Positions 30,989 through 41,291 of a stretch of DNA of 64,000 bases are shown here, piece by piece. The stretch is from Niebla homalea (lineage: Eukaryota; Ascomycota; Lecanoromycetes; Lecanorales; Ramalinaceae). A program made the translations under genes and the position numbers. The notes under the pieces are model-generated. The model was given only the letters and a program-made list of their open reading frames with translations, was not told where the DNA came from and made no database searches. Position 1 is the first letter of the stretch. Every line of letters starts with the position of its first letter. The stretch lies in NCBI GenBank assembly GCA_019925105.1, contig JAHGAU010000023.1, positions 186,001 to 250,000 of the forward strand. Direction: 5' to 3'.

Positions 30989-33547
30989 TCAAGTGCTCTG
31001 CGATAGTTCGATCACCTTGCTTGCAGCTTCCTGAAAGTCGTCAAAAGCTTGCAATGGCAGTCCACTCTCTGCAATCTGGATCATAATGATATTAGTATGC
31101 TCATAGTTCCACAGGGCACACTTATAGTCGATTTTACATACTATCTTCTGGCCCTCTTTCTCGTTCGTGCCTCTGAGCCTCACCACAATAGGCACGCTGA
31201 TTCCAAGATCTTTATATGCGAGCAGGATTCCTTTTGCAATCATGTCACACAAGGTCAAGCCGCCAAAGATATTCACAAAGATTGACTTGACTCTTTCGTC
31301 CTGTAGAATGGTGTGAAATGACTGCTTGACAGTCTCGCCAGTCGCTTTACCGCCTGTGTCGAGGAAGTTGGCACAGATTGGGATGGAGTCATTCAGCAGC
31401 GTCAGAGCATCCACGGTATTCAAGGCCAGACCAGCTCCGTTGACTGTGAGATGACATTGTATCGGTTAATGATTGACTTTTCAAGGGAGCGCAAGATACT
31501 CGAAGAATGAAACATACCCAATGTGCCGACTGCTCCTGGGCCTGAAAGTCTGCCGATCGCCGGATCAGCTTGATATGCAAAGATGTGAACGCAGATATAG
31601 AGTCATACGGGATGTATACAATGCCATGTTTTGATGCCTCCACTTCCGCCACCCCCTGCCTATCACGCCCATCTGCCGCGAGAGCTTCCTTTATCCCTAC
31701 ATACTTTTCAGGATCAATACGAACTGCTGCATCGTCAAGCTCAATCTCCACGTCGAATACCGCCAGTTGCGGAACAAGAGATACCCAGGCAGTCAACGAG
31801 CGCAGCTGAAAGTCTTCATACATTTTGCGTAGCCGCTTGAGCATACGGTGGATTTGGCGCTGTTGGGCTGACAATTGTTCCCGGCTAAATCTTGCTCGTT
31901 CCATGAGGCAGTCGGAGGCTCGACCTATAGGACCACGAAAGGACATCAGTGGTTCACATGAGCTGATGCCTTCGGCTTCAAGGTCGAGCTTGATCACTGA
32001 TGCAGAGGTTTTCCTGTCGAAAGTCAATGCTACCTTGACTGTCTTGCTAGAATTCCTTTCGACCAAAGGAAGTGATACCGGGACTGCATTATGTCGTGAT
32101 ACCGGGACCGCATTATGTCGCTCGTGAATCAGGCTCAGCATTTTGGATCGCACTCGGGAAGTGGAACCAGGTTCTTGCAGTTGGTCTGGAAGAGTCGCTT
32201 CTGGAAAGGTGGATATGTGGAGCAAGTCTTGTCTGGCAAGTGAAGAATTTGCAAGCTAAAAGTGGCATGTGAGCCCAGATCTACTCACCTGGCTCTTTGC
32301 GCCAATTCATGGCTTCAACTTACGGGCTTACTGGTCCCACGTCCATCATTCAACAGGCTTGCCATCGCATCACCAAACTGCGACGGATGATACACCAGCA
32401 CAGCCCCAGCATCTTGCAGGAGCTCGGCCTTTCGAGAAGCATCACTCTCGCTTGAACTTAGAAGTGCGCCTGCATGACCCATGATCATACCTCGCGGTGC
32501 TTGCAGCCCTGCTACAAGGGCTGCTATAGGTCTGCAGGCTAGGTCAAAGAGGTCACCTTCAGAGATGTGCCGTACTCACTTTGGTTTAGCAGCCCTCTTA
32601 CGGTATATGTTAATCCACTCTGCAGCCCTGTCTTCAGCATCTCCTCCAATCTCACCAATCAGAACAATGCCCCTGGTATCCTCGTCATGCTCGAAGACCT
32701 TCAACGCATCCACGAAATCTGTCCCAGGGAAGGGATCGCCACCCATGCCAATGACCAGACTCTGCCCCAGGCCAGCTCTGGTCGTCGACGCGACTGCCTC
32801 GTAAGAGAGAGTTCCAGACTTCGCAACAATACCTACGCAGCCTGGTTGAAAGCAGAGAAGAGGGTAAAAGCCTAAGCGACATCGTCCGGTTGCTGAGATC
32901 GTACCAGGAGAATTGGCACCTACTAGACGAGATGCGGATTGCGAACGGAGTATTTGTTGAATCTGTTCCAATCAGTCTCAATGAGAAGATGCTAGCGGGA
33001 ACAAGAGGCATACCCTGAGCTGCTGGTGAATTGGAATATGTTCGGCAACAGCAACAATGAGCGGAATCTCAGCTTCAATCGCCTCCTCGATAGCTTCCCT
33101 TGCTTTATTCGCTGCTACATATACTGCGGTTGCATCCGGTTCCAACTGATCTTTTGCCTTTAGAATCCGTTAGACCCGTGACGGGACGACTTGTTCGATG
33201 ATTTGTAGCACTCACGGCCCGGACGGATGGCAGCACAGGCAAGCCAAGATGCTCTCCGGTCTGACCTGGCGTGACGCCACCAACGATCTGCGTGCCATAC
33301 TCCTGCGATTGTTTGGCATTTTGGGTGGCCTGGCGGTATTTGGTCAGGCAAGTCAATTGTACACGACAGGGCTGGGCACCTGTCGGCCAGTGAAGCCTTG
33401 GAAGATCACCCTAGTGTGGGCTCCGATCTTCAAATTATCAATAGTGTCAGCGTAAGAGCGGTGCGCCGGTGACGTGGAGAACAAAGCGGGTGAGCATATC
33501 CTCAATGAGGGCACGGATTCAAGGCTTTTGAAGCCTTTGGCGAGCAT
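30989..33547 (-). CDS. Fused alpha-beta succinyl-CoA-ligase-type protein
   Basis: Nine exons join in frame to 694 aa: 33380-33547, 33216-33329, 33014-33157, 32580-32962, 32324-32531, 31609-32255, 31518-31549, 31142-31443 and 30989-31075. A mitochondrial-type presequence (residues 1-40, Arg/Ser-rich) precedes the CoA-binding alpha half (VIFQGFTGRQATQNAKQS; YGTQIVGGVTPGQTGEHLG; GIVAKSGTLSYEAVASTTRA). The alpha active-site His lies in MIMGHAGALL. A linker leads into a beta half that is short in its ATP-grasp part but complete at its end: GTLVNGAGLALNTVDALTLL, NFLDTGGKATGETVK, VNIFGGLTLCDMIAKGI, VPIVVRLRGTNEKEGQKI. The normal enzyme is two separate chains making ATP or GTP from succinyl-CoA. This fused fungal paralogue may act on another acyl-CoA; that is inference. 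The linker includes a tandem RHNAVPVS duplication. Confidence 0.87.
32067..32114 (-). repeat. 24-bp tandem duplication in the alpha-beta linker
   Basis: Two adjacent 24-bp copies encode RHNAVPVS twice. They differ at one silent position. The boundaries are approximate to a few bases. Confidence 0.75.
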
Positions 33548-34294
33548 TCTGAGACAGTCATGCTGTCCTACGTCTTCGATTCACCATTCGAGAGCAAAAG
33601 CACCACATTACAAAGAAATCGAATGCTACTTTGCTTCATAGAGCCAGGACGGCAGGCCATGAAGCCACTGAGTTTTTCTTCAGATGACGTCATCACCATT
33701 TAGCATATTCAAGACGCTTGCGCGAAGCTTGGCAAAAAAATACTGATGGCTATCCAATATTATCCTTTCCCCCATGAGACTACTAGCTAAATGTTCCGTC
33801 AATGAGAGAGTAAATCTTAAGCTCTGGACAGAGTAACAAGATTTTCGCGCCTTCATTGTCTATCTAAACAATTTACCCTATGGTTCGCCAATCTTGAAAG
33901 AAGCAGACCTCTCGACAATTTCAGCCTTCATACAGTGACATTCCCAATAGTGTATTATCCAAGGCATCCGGACCTCATCCTTGCAAGGCAGTCCAGCCTG
34001 CCAGAGGCATACAAGATCGATGGTGTTATGCGATATCTGTCGCCTTACTGCGATTCACTTAGGCGTCATGTTAGGGAGTACCTGATGGGTTGAGATCGGG
34101 CACCAACCGGACAGTCACGGCGGCACCCTGAAGTTAGCCGCTCGCGGGAACATGCTCTCATCAGACGCATACATGCTCCTCCAGCCTGAGATTGTCAGAA
34201 CCACACTCGTCCCATGGTCTGCCCTGGACCAAAAACAAGCTGTAGATTCTCTAGGATGCTGAGGTTCCTAGGTGTGAAAAGTTCAGACCAGTTG
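33548..34294. other. Intergenic spacer
   Basis: No gene seen. It covers the promoter of the succinyl-CoA ligase gene and the 3' flank of the membrane protein gene. Confidence 0.55.
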
Positions 34295-35884
34295 TTATGT
34301 GAGATGTGGCCAGAACTTCTGCCAATCAACCGAAGCATAAGCACTCGCGGGTAGAGACCTTAGCTCGATAATGTCGGCGATAAGGACGTAGGTACGAGCA
34401 TGACAATAAAGGAAGCCGGTAAGATAGATGGGTAAAATGAGTCTCAAAGGTACATAGAGTGCGGGATCTTTCGTGGCTGAGTTATTTCTGATGTGGTTCA
34501 GCGCACGATTCCATTTTTGCAACAGTGATCTACATCTTTCCCGTGGCTCCGACAGAGAAATCCGCCGCAAAATGTTCGTTATAATACCTACCGGGATATG
34601 GTGTCGGTCCCAAAGTGTTGTAAGCTCAAGAGCGAGTAACAAGGCTGTAACGGCTCCCATCATCGTACTGCATGCAGCACGCCAGAGAAGTTGCTCTACT
34701 GAGGTAGGAAAGTCGTGTCCCCAGCCAGCAAATAAAACCCCCAGCCAGACATATGACAGCAACCCAAGCGTCCATTGATGCCCTCTAGAGAGTTCGTTGA
34801 CCTGGGTATTTTTGATACGATCGATTGGCATAATATCTGAACCAAACGAAAGATGCATTTTGCGAAGTATGTTCAGGAAATTCGACCAACACTTAGACCA
34901 CCACCACTCTTCGCGATCCACGAAGTCTAGTGGAGTGCGGTTCCATTGCGTGAGTGTCTGATTTTCCGCTTGGAGAATGTTGGAAATGCTGATATCGCAA
35001 TCAATGTCCACTGGCAGAAATACATCGGCCGGCTTGCGCCACCAAAAGAAGCCTGTCATGGAACTGCAAAGAATGAAAGATACCGTCGTCAGCTCAAAGG
35101 TGGTGACTGTAAGACTTTGAGCCCACCGGCTGATAACATTGATTAAAAACCAGAGAATCTGACAGAGTGTGATAGCTCGAAGGAGGCCGTCGGCTTTGTT
35201 CTTTTCTTCAATGACTCTTCCGGTAAGGGTTGGTAGATCCATATGTCCTTTGGAGACTAGGTAGCGTATCTGTTTGCCATTCAAGGGAAAGGCCGCGAAA
35301 TCTCTTGTGCAGAGTCTGAAACCCCCCATCTCCGCGAAGAATGCTTCCTTCATGGTCCAGTTTCTCGTTTCGTGGCTGTCTGAAGTCCAACCGGTGCAGG
35401 TCAATATACTTCTCAATCTTCCGGATTTGGACGGTTTCTCTATGTCCGAACTTTCTCCTGGGGCAGCTTGGTTGAAGTAGTGTACGGATTGACGGGCCTG
35501 CAGCCATTGACAATACGCAAAAGCAAACGGCAACTCGGGACACAATACGCTCAAGGCCGTCAGTGACAACTTGCGCCAAAGCACCTGGAACTTGGATTCC
35601 TTTGGCCCTGGAACGTTCAAGCAAAGAATGGACCAAGAGCACAAGGACATAGTAATAACGCAGCTCCAAATGATGTCGAGTGTTCCCCGTCCGGCAGGTC
35701 CACTTGTCCATCCCAGTCTGGGAGGTGAATGTTCAGCACTGCTTGTGTCTGCAGTCATAATTCCAGGATGCATAGCCATATGTACCTTGAATGAGCGGAC
35801 ACGACACGTAAAAATGTATGGTATTCTGAGCCGCCAAATCGTCAACCAGAAAAGGGCGACACATGATGGAAAGCGAATGGGCAA
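34295..35884 (-). CDS. Multispan integral membrane protein, fungal family of unknown function
   Basis: 529 aa in one frame. It matches a large fungal family of plasma- or endomembrane proteins known only as integral membrane proteins. Typical blocks are GRGTLDIIWSCVITMSLCSW near the start, WTMKEAFFAEMGGFRL, FPLNGKQIRYLVSKGHMDLP, LCQILWFLINVISRWAQSL, and SSMTGFFWWRKPADV. About five or six hydrophobic segments are visible: near residues 68-90, 105-125, 240-262, 265-285, 400-420 and 485-510. A catalytic site is not apparent. Family members often begin with a signal peptide; here the hydrophobic stretch in the first 30 residues could serve. The start codon is uncertain among several ATGs between 35750 and 35884. 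It is divergent from the methyltransferase gene, 595 bp away. Confidence 0.75.
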   Translation of the reverse strand: MPIRFPSCVALFWLTIWRLRIPYIFTCRVRSFKVHMAMHPGIMTADTSSAEHSPPRLGWTSGPAGRGTLDIIWSCVITMSLCSWSILCLNVPGPKESKFQVLWRKLSLTALSVLCPELPFAFAYCQWLQARQSVHYFNQAAPGESSDIEKPSKSGRLRSILTCTGWTSDSHETRNWTMKEAFFAEMGGFRLCTRDFAAFPLNGKQIRYLVSKGHMDLPTLTGRVIEEKNKADGLLRAITLCQILWFLINVISRWAQSLTVTTFELTTVSFILCSSMTGFFWWRKPADVFLPVDIDCDISISNILQAENQTLTQWNRTPLDFVDREEWWWSKCWSNFLNILRKMHLSFGSDIMPIDRIKNTQVNELSRGHQWTLGLLSYVWLGVLFAGWGHDFPTSVEQLLWRAACSTMMGAVTALLLALELTTLWDRHHIPVGIITNILRRISLSEPRERCRSLLQKWNRALNHIRNNSATKDPALYVPLRLILPIYLTGFLYCHARTYVLIADIIELRSLPASAYASVDWQKFWPHLT

Positions 35885-36479
35885 AGATCTTAAGAAGGAG
35901 CATGCATGAGCCTTGCCTCATGTTAGGCGCCAAAAAGGTCCTTTGGGTGCTGGGGTCTCTTCGTTGATTGGTTGGCTGCATTTCAGTCACACCAGCCTTC
36001 GGGACTGAAATGCAGAGCCCTGGGCGCTGTGGTTGTGCTGGTGCACATACATGATAGGTATACACGGGACTACCACAAGTCTTACTTTTCGATACTCTAC
36101 ACCGAGATCACTAACTTTTGAAGCCGTCATTCTCCTGCAACTGTTAGTATGCGTCATGATACTGCCGGTGGTGAGTGGTAGAAAAACACCAAAATTTGTA
36201 TGGGTGCCGGAACAACCTTAGCGCCGAGGACTCCCGTGCATTTTGGCCCCATTTCCTCGGTAAGATTCAAAATTAGAAGCTGACAGGCACCCCTAATAGG
36301 CTAATCGAGAGTTGGCCCCCACTTTTTCTTTTACCGTTGCATCGATTCTCGAAATTTCCTTTTCCCCTTTTTCTTTCACCGTTTCAAAGTTTTACATAGA
36401 ATTAGCAACAAAGCACTCATCAGGAGAAAGCCTGGAGAAAACCATCTAATCATTCAGCGGTCCGAAAGGCATTCCTTTC
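35885..36479. other. Divergent promoter region
   Basis: Lies between the outward-facing membrane protein and methyltransferase genes and contains no supported gene. Pyrimidine-rich tracts at 36320-36390 precede the methyltransferase ATG. Confidence 0.5.
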
Positions 36480-37409
36480 ATGATGGACGAGCAGGAAAAG
36501 CCTCTCATCAGTCACAACTCATCACTTCAGCGCTACTATGCAAGCCTGGAGTCTAGGATCGGCTATCGACTCTTTTTGGGCGGGACGAGACACTTTGGAT
36601 ACTACCTACCCAATACAAGGTGGCCTTTTCCCATAACTGCCGCGCTGCGGAGGATGGAAGACCACCTGTTCAGGTCTCTGAAGCTTCAACCGGGTTCAAG
36701 GGTTCTCGATGCTGGGTGTGGTGTTGGCCACGTTGCCATGCACTTAGCTGGCAAAGGGTTGCAGGTCTATGGGATCGATATCGTGAAGAACCACGTCCGG
36801 TGGGCTCAGCAATGTATCAAGGACAGAGGATTTGAGAAGTCAGTCACGGTCCGGTTGATGGATTACCATCACCTTGAGGATTTGCCTGACGGGTCTTTCG
36901 ACGGCGTCTACACCATGGAAACTCTGGTCCACGCCACAGACCCGGAGAAAGCACTGGAGCACTTCTTCCGCTTGCTCAAACCGGGGGGCTCGATTGCTCT
37001 ATATGAATATGATCACGTCAAGCCTGACGATCTTCCCAAAGATGTGCCAAACGATGTGTTGAAGTCGCTGGAGCAAGTCAATCGCAGAGCGTCAATGCCA
37101 GCGAACGAAAGTTTTGAATTTGGCGTCCTGCAATCCATGCTAGAAAGCCGTGGTTTCCAAGACGTTGCGGTGGAAGATCTGTCACGGAACATAAGGCCCA
37201 TGCTAATGCTTTTCTACATTGTGGCGTTTATACCTTTCCTCGTGATCCGCTCGTTGGGACTCGAAGCTTACTTTGTGAACACCGAGGCAGCTTTTCAGGG
37301 CTATCAAGTCCAAAAATGGGGTCTTTGGAGGTATGTTGCAGTGACCGCCAAGAAACCTTCCAAGCACGTCTCGGAAGATAATGGGCTTCGTGAAAGGAAG
37401 ACTGGGTGA
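36480..37409 (+). CDS. Erg6-like SAM-dependent methyltransferase with C-terminal membrane segment
   Basis: 309 aa, single exon. Class I methyltransferase fold: motif I VLDAGCGVGHVA at about 75-86, an acidic residue after VYGIDI, motif post-I DYHHLEDLPDGSFDGVYTME, and motif III LLKPGGSIALYEYDH. The arrangement and a GGTRHFGYY segment ahead of motif I resemble sterol C-24 and related lipid methyltransferases. A hydrophobic stretch at 232-255 (MLMLFYIVAFIPFLVIRSLG) probably anchors it to the ER membrane. It lacks the classical Erg6 C-terminal domain, so the substrate is more likely another lipid or a secondary metabolite. The MM start is the first ATG after in-frame stops. Confidence 0.82.
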   Translation: MMDEQEKPLISHNSSLQRYYASLESRIGYRLFLGGTRHFGYYLPNTRWPFPITAALRRMEDHLFRSLKLQPGSRVLDAGCGVGHVAMHLAGKGLQVYGIDIVKNHVRWAQQCIKDRGFEKSVTVRLMDYHHLEDLPDGSFDGVYTMETLVHATDPEKALEHFFRLLKPGGSIALYEYDHVKPDDLPKDVPNDVLKSLEQVNRRASMPANESFEFGVLQSMLESRGFQDVAVEDLSRNIRPMLMLFYIVAFIPFLVIRSLGLEAYFVNTEAAFQGYQVQKWGLWRYVAVTAKKPSKHVSEDNGLRERKTG

Positions 37410-38074
37410 AGCATTGGAAAGAGTGTACCTGTGCTTGATGGGAATAGAGCAATTTGTCATAAGGTCGTCTTCAGAGGACGTCATCACTTTCCCCATTGCT
37501 TGCCGGCTGAAAGAAAGGAAGTCAACGGCGTCGAGGTCGCACGGACACGTACACAGAGCGCCATTCACTCCTGAGTGAGGCTCCTTTACCGATACTTGAA
37601 GGTTGAAAGTATGTAACTCTCGGCATTAACACCCAGCGCAACCTTGCGCCCGAAACGATACCACGGACAGCACCAAGCCATTCCATTCCTACCTGTTCAC
37701 CGCCCTCAAGAGGACTTTACTGTTCACCTCTCATCCATCTCCAGTATCCTTCTAGGCTCCTCATCAACCGCATACTCGCTCTCTTCCAAGACCAACCCTC
37801 TCTCCACCAACATCCCCCAATCCACCGCCTCCCCTGCCTCATCCACCATCCGATTCATCTCCCTCGCGTCACATCCTCAATCCCCACAATCCACTCTCGT
37901 CTACTACAAAAGAAATTGCAACGTGTACGCGCCAAGATCAAAGACCTTCCCGCCATCAAAATATCTCCTAAGTCTTTACTACGATATTAAACGAAGGTAA
38001 TAATGGTACTGACACTATTCATTAAACTACCCCCGACAATTGATGTACCAAGAATCTTTTCCGGAACCCATTTC
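37410..38074. other. Intergenic spacer
   Basis: No supported gene. A Ser/Pro-rich 118-codon frame at 37644-38000 looks like chance. Confidence 0.5.
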
Positions 38075-38383
38075 TTATAATGGTAAGGGTGTCGCCAGGC
38101 TGCCCACGTTGCAATTCTTCTTGCAGTAGACGCGCCACTCTCTCACCATCTTCCTCCTCACCTCCGCTTTAATACCCACCTGCAAACTCCTATATCCCAA
38201 TTGTCCGAAGCTGGGGCCGCGCTGTGGGTCCCACTGTACTCTCACATCCTTGGCTTTCTGCTCCTGAGTGGGTGCATCCCTACAGCGTGCATTATCAGGG
38301 CTCGGTGGCAGTCTTCCTCGCAGCAGAATCGGCACCAGCAATGCGCTCAGAGCCTGAGGCATTTTACAGTCCGGTAGCGACAA
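38075..38383 (-). pseudogene. C-terminal remnant of a DUF4291 gene
   Basis: The 102-codon frame contains KDVRVQWDPQRGPSFGQLGY, then RSLQVGIKAEVRRKMVREW. This matches the end of DUF4291 proteins as I know them (a VRxQWDP block, a R-A/S-IQ-G-L block, then an REW block). Full-length members have a further 110 or so residues upstream, with a YQAY motif and a MMYRSGW motif. Neither is recognisable in the frames upstream on this strand. I read it as a truncated copy rather than a working gene. The molecular role of DUF4291 is not established. Confidence 0.5.
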
Positions 38384-39130
38384 TGGTGGTCAGAGCACCA
38401 AGAGCAGATCATTGCGAGGCTTGTACTCCGTAACACGTGAGTTTGCTGTGTCTGTGGATCTGTGGATGTTCGCTGTGACTACTCTGTCGTAGGTCAGAGG
38501 GCCAGACGGTCCTGGCTCAACGCTTTGAAGCATATTCCCTTCAAGCGCAAGCTTGTTGAGTGGTGGCTGAGCGGGCTTGTTGTGATGCGCGCAAACTGGG
38601 GCTGCTGGTATCAGCGGCCGCGAGGGCCGCGAGGTAGAGAGCATCAGCGCTTCCATGTGGGAGCAAGGATGTTCAAAGAGTTGGTCAAGTTTTTGACATC
38701 GTGTTCTGCCATTGGAGAAACGGTCGTCTTTTGACTTCTCGTCAATCACGCCAATGGTCTGTGGCAAGTGACGTCCCGAGACAATTCGCTGTTTACCCGC
38801 AATGGGGTCTCGGAAATTTGAGCCTCTGAATGGACGGGTCGATGAGGGTTCATGCGAACAATTCTGCCGTTCGCGCATAATGCCCCGAGCACGGTCGCGT
38901 GATATCCCCCCTTCGCCAATCGCCATGATGTCGGACCTATGTCCGACCATTGTAGTCAGGGATAAATAGCTGCAAGACATCTCTTCCTCCCACCAGTGTT
39001 GCTTCTTCCCAACAGAGATTACTGCCAAGTGGTGTATCGAAACCATCACATCTGTACAGTTCCATCGCGCCTCTTCTTTGGCCCCCCTTCGCCTGCTATC
39101 CCACACATCCCCACTCCCCAGGCGCAAGCC
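38384..39130. other. Intergenic spacer with a long minus-strand frame
   Basis: A 265-codon minus-strand frame spans 38390-39187, but it is motif-free, has mixed composition and overlaps the start of the secreted-protein gene on the other strand. I do not accept it as coding. The region should contain that gene's promoter. Confidence 0.45.
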
Positions 39131-39889
39131 ATGAGTCACCGATCCTGCACCAACTCTTCCGCCCCGATCTCCCACCTGTTCCTCCAACTGCTGCTAGCGA
39201 CACTCATAACCGCAGCCTCAATACCGCAACACACCACCACCACCACCCCCTCCTCAAACACCTCCGCCACGGGCCCCATCATCTTCAGAATCCCCAACAG
39301 CCAACTCGCGCTCGAATACCACGTCACCACCCACGACCCGACCTACCTGGACTTGGTGCAACTCCGCACCTGCGCCCTGCGGAACCAACTCTGGATCGAA
39401 GCGGCGCACCCGACGGACCCGCGCTACCCCCACGCCTCCCAGCGACTCGCCCCCTTCAACGCCCCCGAGCGCGTCTGCGACCTCCCCGGCGTCTACCTGG
39501 GCGTCGGGTACGAGCGGCAGAGCGACCTGCTGAGCTGGGTGGACCTGATGAATGTCTTCCGGGGTTTGCACACCGCCGCCTGGGAGCCCTGGTTCTACAA
39601 CTTCGCGGGCGTGGTGAGCGTGCAGCGGGAGACGAGCGCGAGTGGGAGTTATGAGGTCAGTGAGGTGGGGATGTATTTCCAGAGGCCCGTCGGGTGGCTG
39701 GGGGCCAATGGGACGGCGCCGGGGGCGGCACCGGCGGCAGTGGTGGCGGCGGCGAATGCTGCTGCTGCTGCTGATAAAAATGCGGTTGAAGCTGGAAGGA
39801 TGGTGTTGGGGGAAGGGGGAAGAAGGCTGAGTTTGACGGCGGCCGAGGTGGGGCAGGGTGGTTCTGCTTCGTCTGTCGCGACTGCGTAG
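39131..39889 (+). CDS. Putative secreted protein, unknown function
   Basis: 252 aa from the ATG at 39131. A hydrophobic signal-like segment (ISHLFLQLLLATLITAASIP) ends near residue 31, followed by a Thr/Ser-rich stretch. The core (residues about 50-200) is compact and well ordered, with two cysteines (LRTCALRNQLWIEA; ERVCDLPGVYLG) and aromatic blocks (HTAAWEPWFYNFAGVVSVQR; EVGMYFQRPVGWLG). The last 50 residues are Ala- and Gly-rich. I recognise no catalytic motif. GC content is higher than in the surroundings. It could be a small secreted effector-like or cell-wall protein, which is inference from size and signal alone. The frame extends upstream to 38996, but that part reads as leader. Confidence 0.65.
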   Translation: MSHRSCTNSSAPISHLFLQLLLATLITAASIPQHTTTTTPSSNTSATGPIIFRIPNSQLALEYHVTTHDPTYLDLVQLRTCALRNQLWIEAAHPTDPRYPHASQRLAPFNAPERVCDLPGVYLGVGYERQSDLLSWVDLMNVFRGLHTAAWEPWFYNFAGVVSVQRETSASGSYEVSEVGMYFQRPVGWLGANGTAPGAAPAAVVAAANAAAAADKNAVEAGRMVLGEGGRRLSLTAAEVGQGGSASSVATA

Positions 39890-41291
39890 GCGGAGCAGAA
39901 GGATGGGTGAGTGGCTCGAAAGTCGGAAAGATTTGCCAGATCGGATGTGATTAGCAGTACGTTATGCTGCTTCTTCTTCATCGATGGGGAAGTGTATGCC
40001 AGACTGGGAAGCAAGTCAATAGCCTTGCCGGCAAGGAAGGCGGCCGTATCGCACGGTGATTCGGGGAATGCGGGCGGCTCGCTGTCAAACCCGTGATAAT
40101 ACTCAGAGAAAACATTAAGCCGACCAGCTGTGATAGCATGACGAGGACGGACAGCGACCGCGACGATGGAATATGGCTGATCCTGTGAAATAGAAGTATC
40201 TTGGTCGTGACCTGTGGGGACAAATGTATGTCAACGTTTCGAAAGGTTGGTGATTTTGCCATAATTGGCTACGAAGGTTGAGAAGCGAACAGACTGCTTT
40301 TACGCTTGTAATGGGAATATGAATTGAAATTGAGAGAACACCAGGGAAGACAGTGGCTTGGTGCTTACAACGGTCGCCTCTGGGAGCATATGATCACGCC
40401 TGGCAGCCATGAGGGAACTCTTCCATTGTACCAATAATTTACATGATCAGCTTCGACAGGTACTGATTTGTTTTAACCACGTGCTCTTGCTTCTTCATGA
40501 AGACGTAAAGATAGATCCTGCAAGTAGCAATCAATGACAATGGACAGGAAGGTTACATGTAAAAGAGCGGCATTCCCAGGTAGGGGAATGACATTCTCAC
40601 CGATCTCTCTGCAGCACATGATTGAGCATTCGTACACACTTCATTCCTTTTCCGTCCGCTTTACAGCGGAAGTTCCTGGTGGAGAGGATGAATTTTTGGA
40701 GCAAAATGACAAGTTAAAGGTGTTATCAGACATTGGTCTGAGTGGGGATGTCGAGTATATAGCACCGCGATGATGCCTGCTTGCGCATACCATCTAGAGT
40801 TCTGAGGCGGCTCTACCTTATTACTGCGCATCACCGACGTGGATCCTCAAATTCGTATTGAAGGTACCAAATCAGGAGGACTCAAAGGTAGATATAGAAA
40901 ACGGGGTTAAATCGCCGGGGACAAGGCCAGGCTCCGAGACTGTATGACCATACATAGTAAAGCGAGGGTAGGATAGCAGTATCTTCGTTGGGTATGCTCA
41001 TGAATGAAGAACTTTGGCAAGTGAAATTACACTAGCTAGAACAATGTCCCAAAACTCTTGCCCTTCAGCAGCTGTTCCTCCATAAGTGATGCAAGTAGTT
41101 GATGATCGTGATGACGTAACAGGTTTGTAGGGCTTTTCAACCCTTGAGCAAACTGGCACAAGGCAAGAGAAAAGTGAACTCTTGTCGGTCGAAACATTCT
41201 GATGTGAAATATGAGTAAGGAAACTCTGCTAAGTCCTTATACGTGGTGGAAAGCTTACCATCAGGTCTCCCATCAATCCATCCTCGATGTA
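39890..41291. other. Intergenic spacer, 1.4 kb
   Basis: No supported gene. Short plus-strand frame 40534-40773 has no recognisable features. Confidence 0.5.

Noticed and set aside
38390..39187. 265-codon minus-strand frame
   Set aside because: Long but motif-free and overlapping the start of the secreted-protein gene on the opposite strand, which has a signal peptide and an ordered core.
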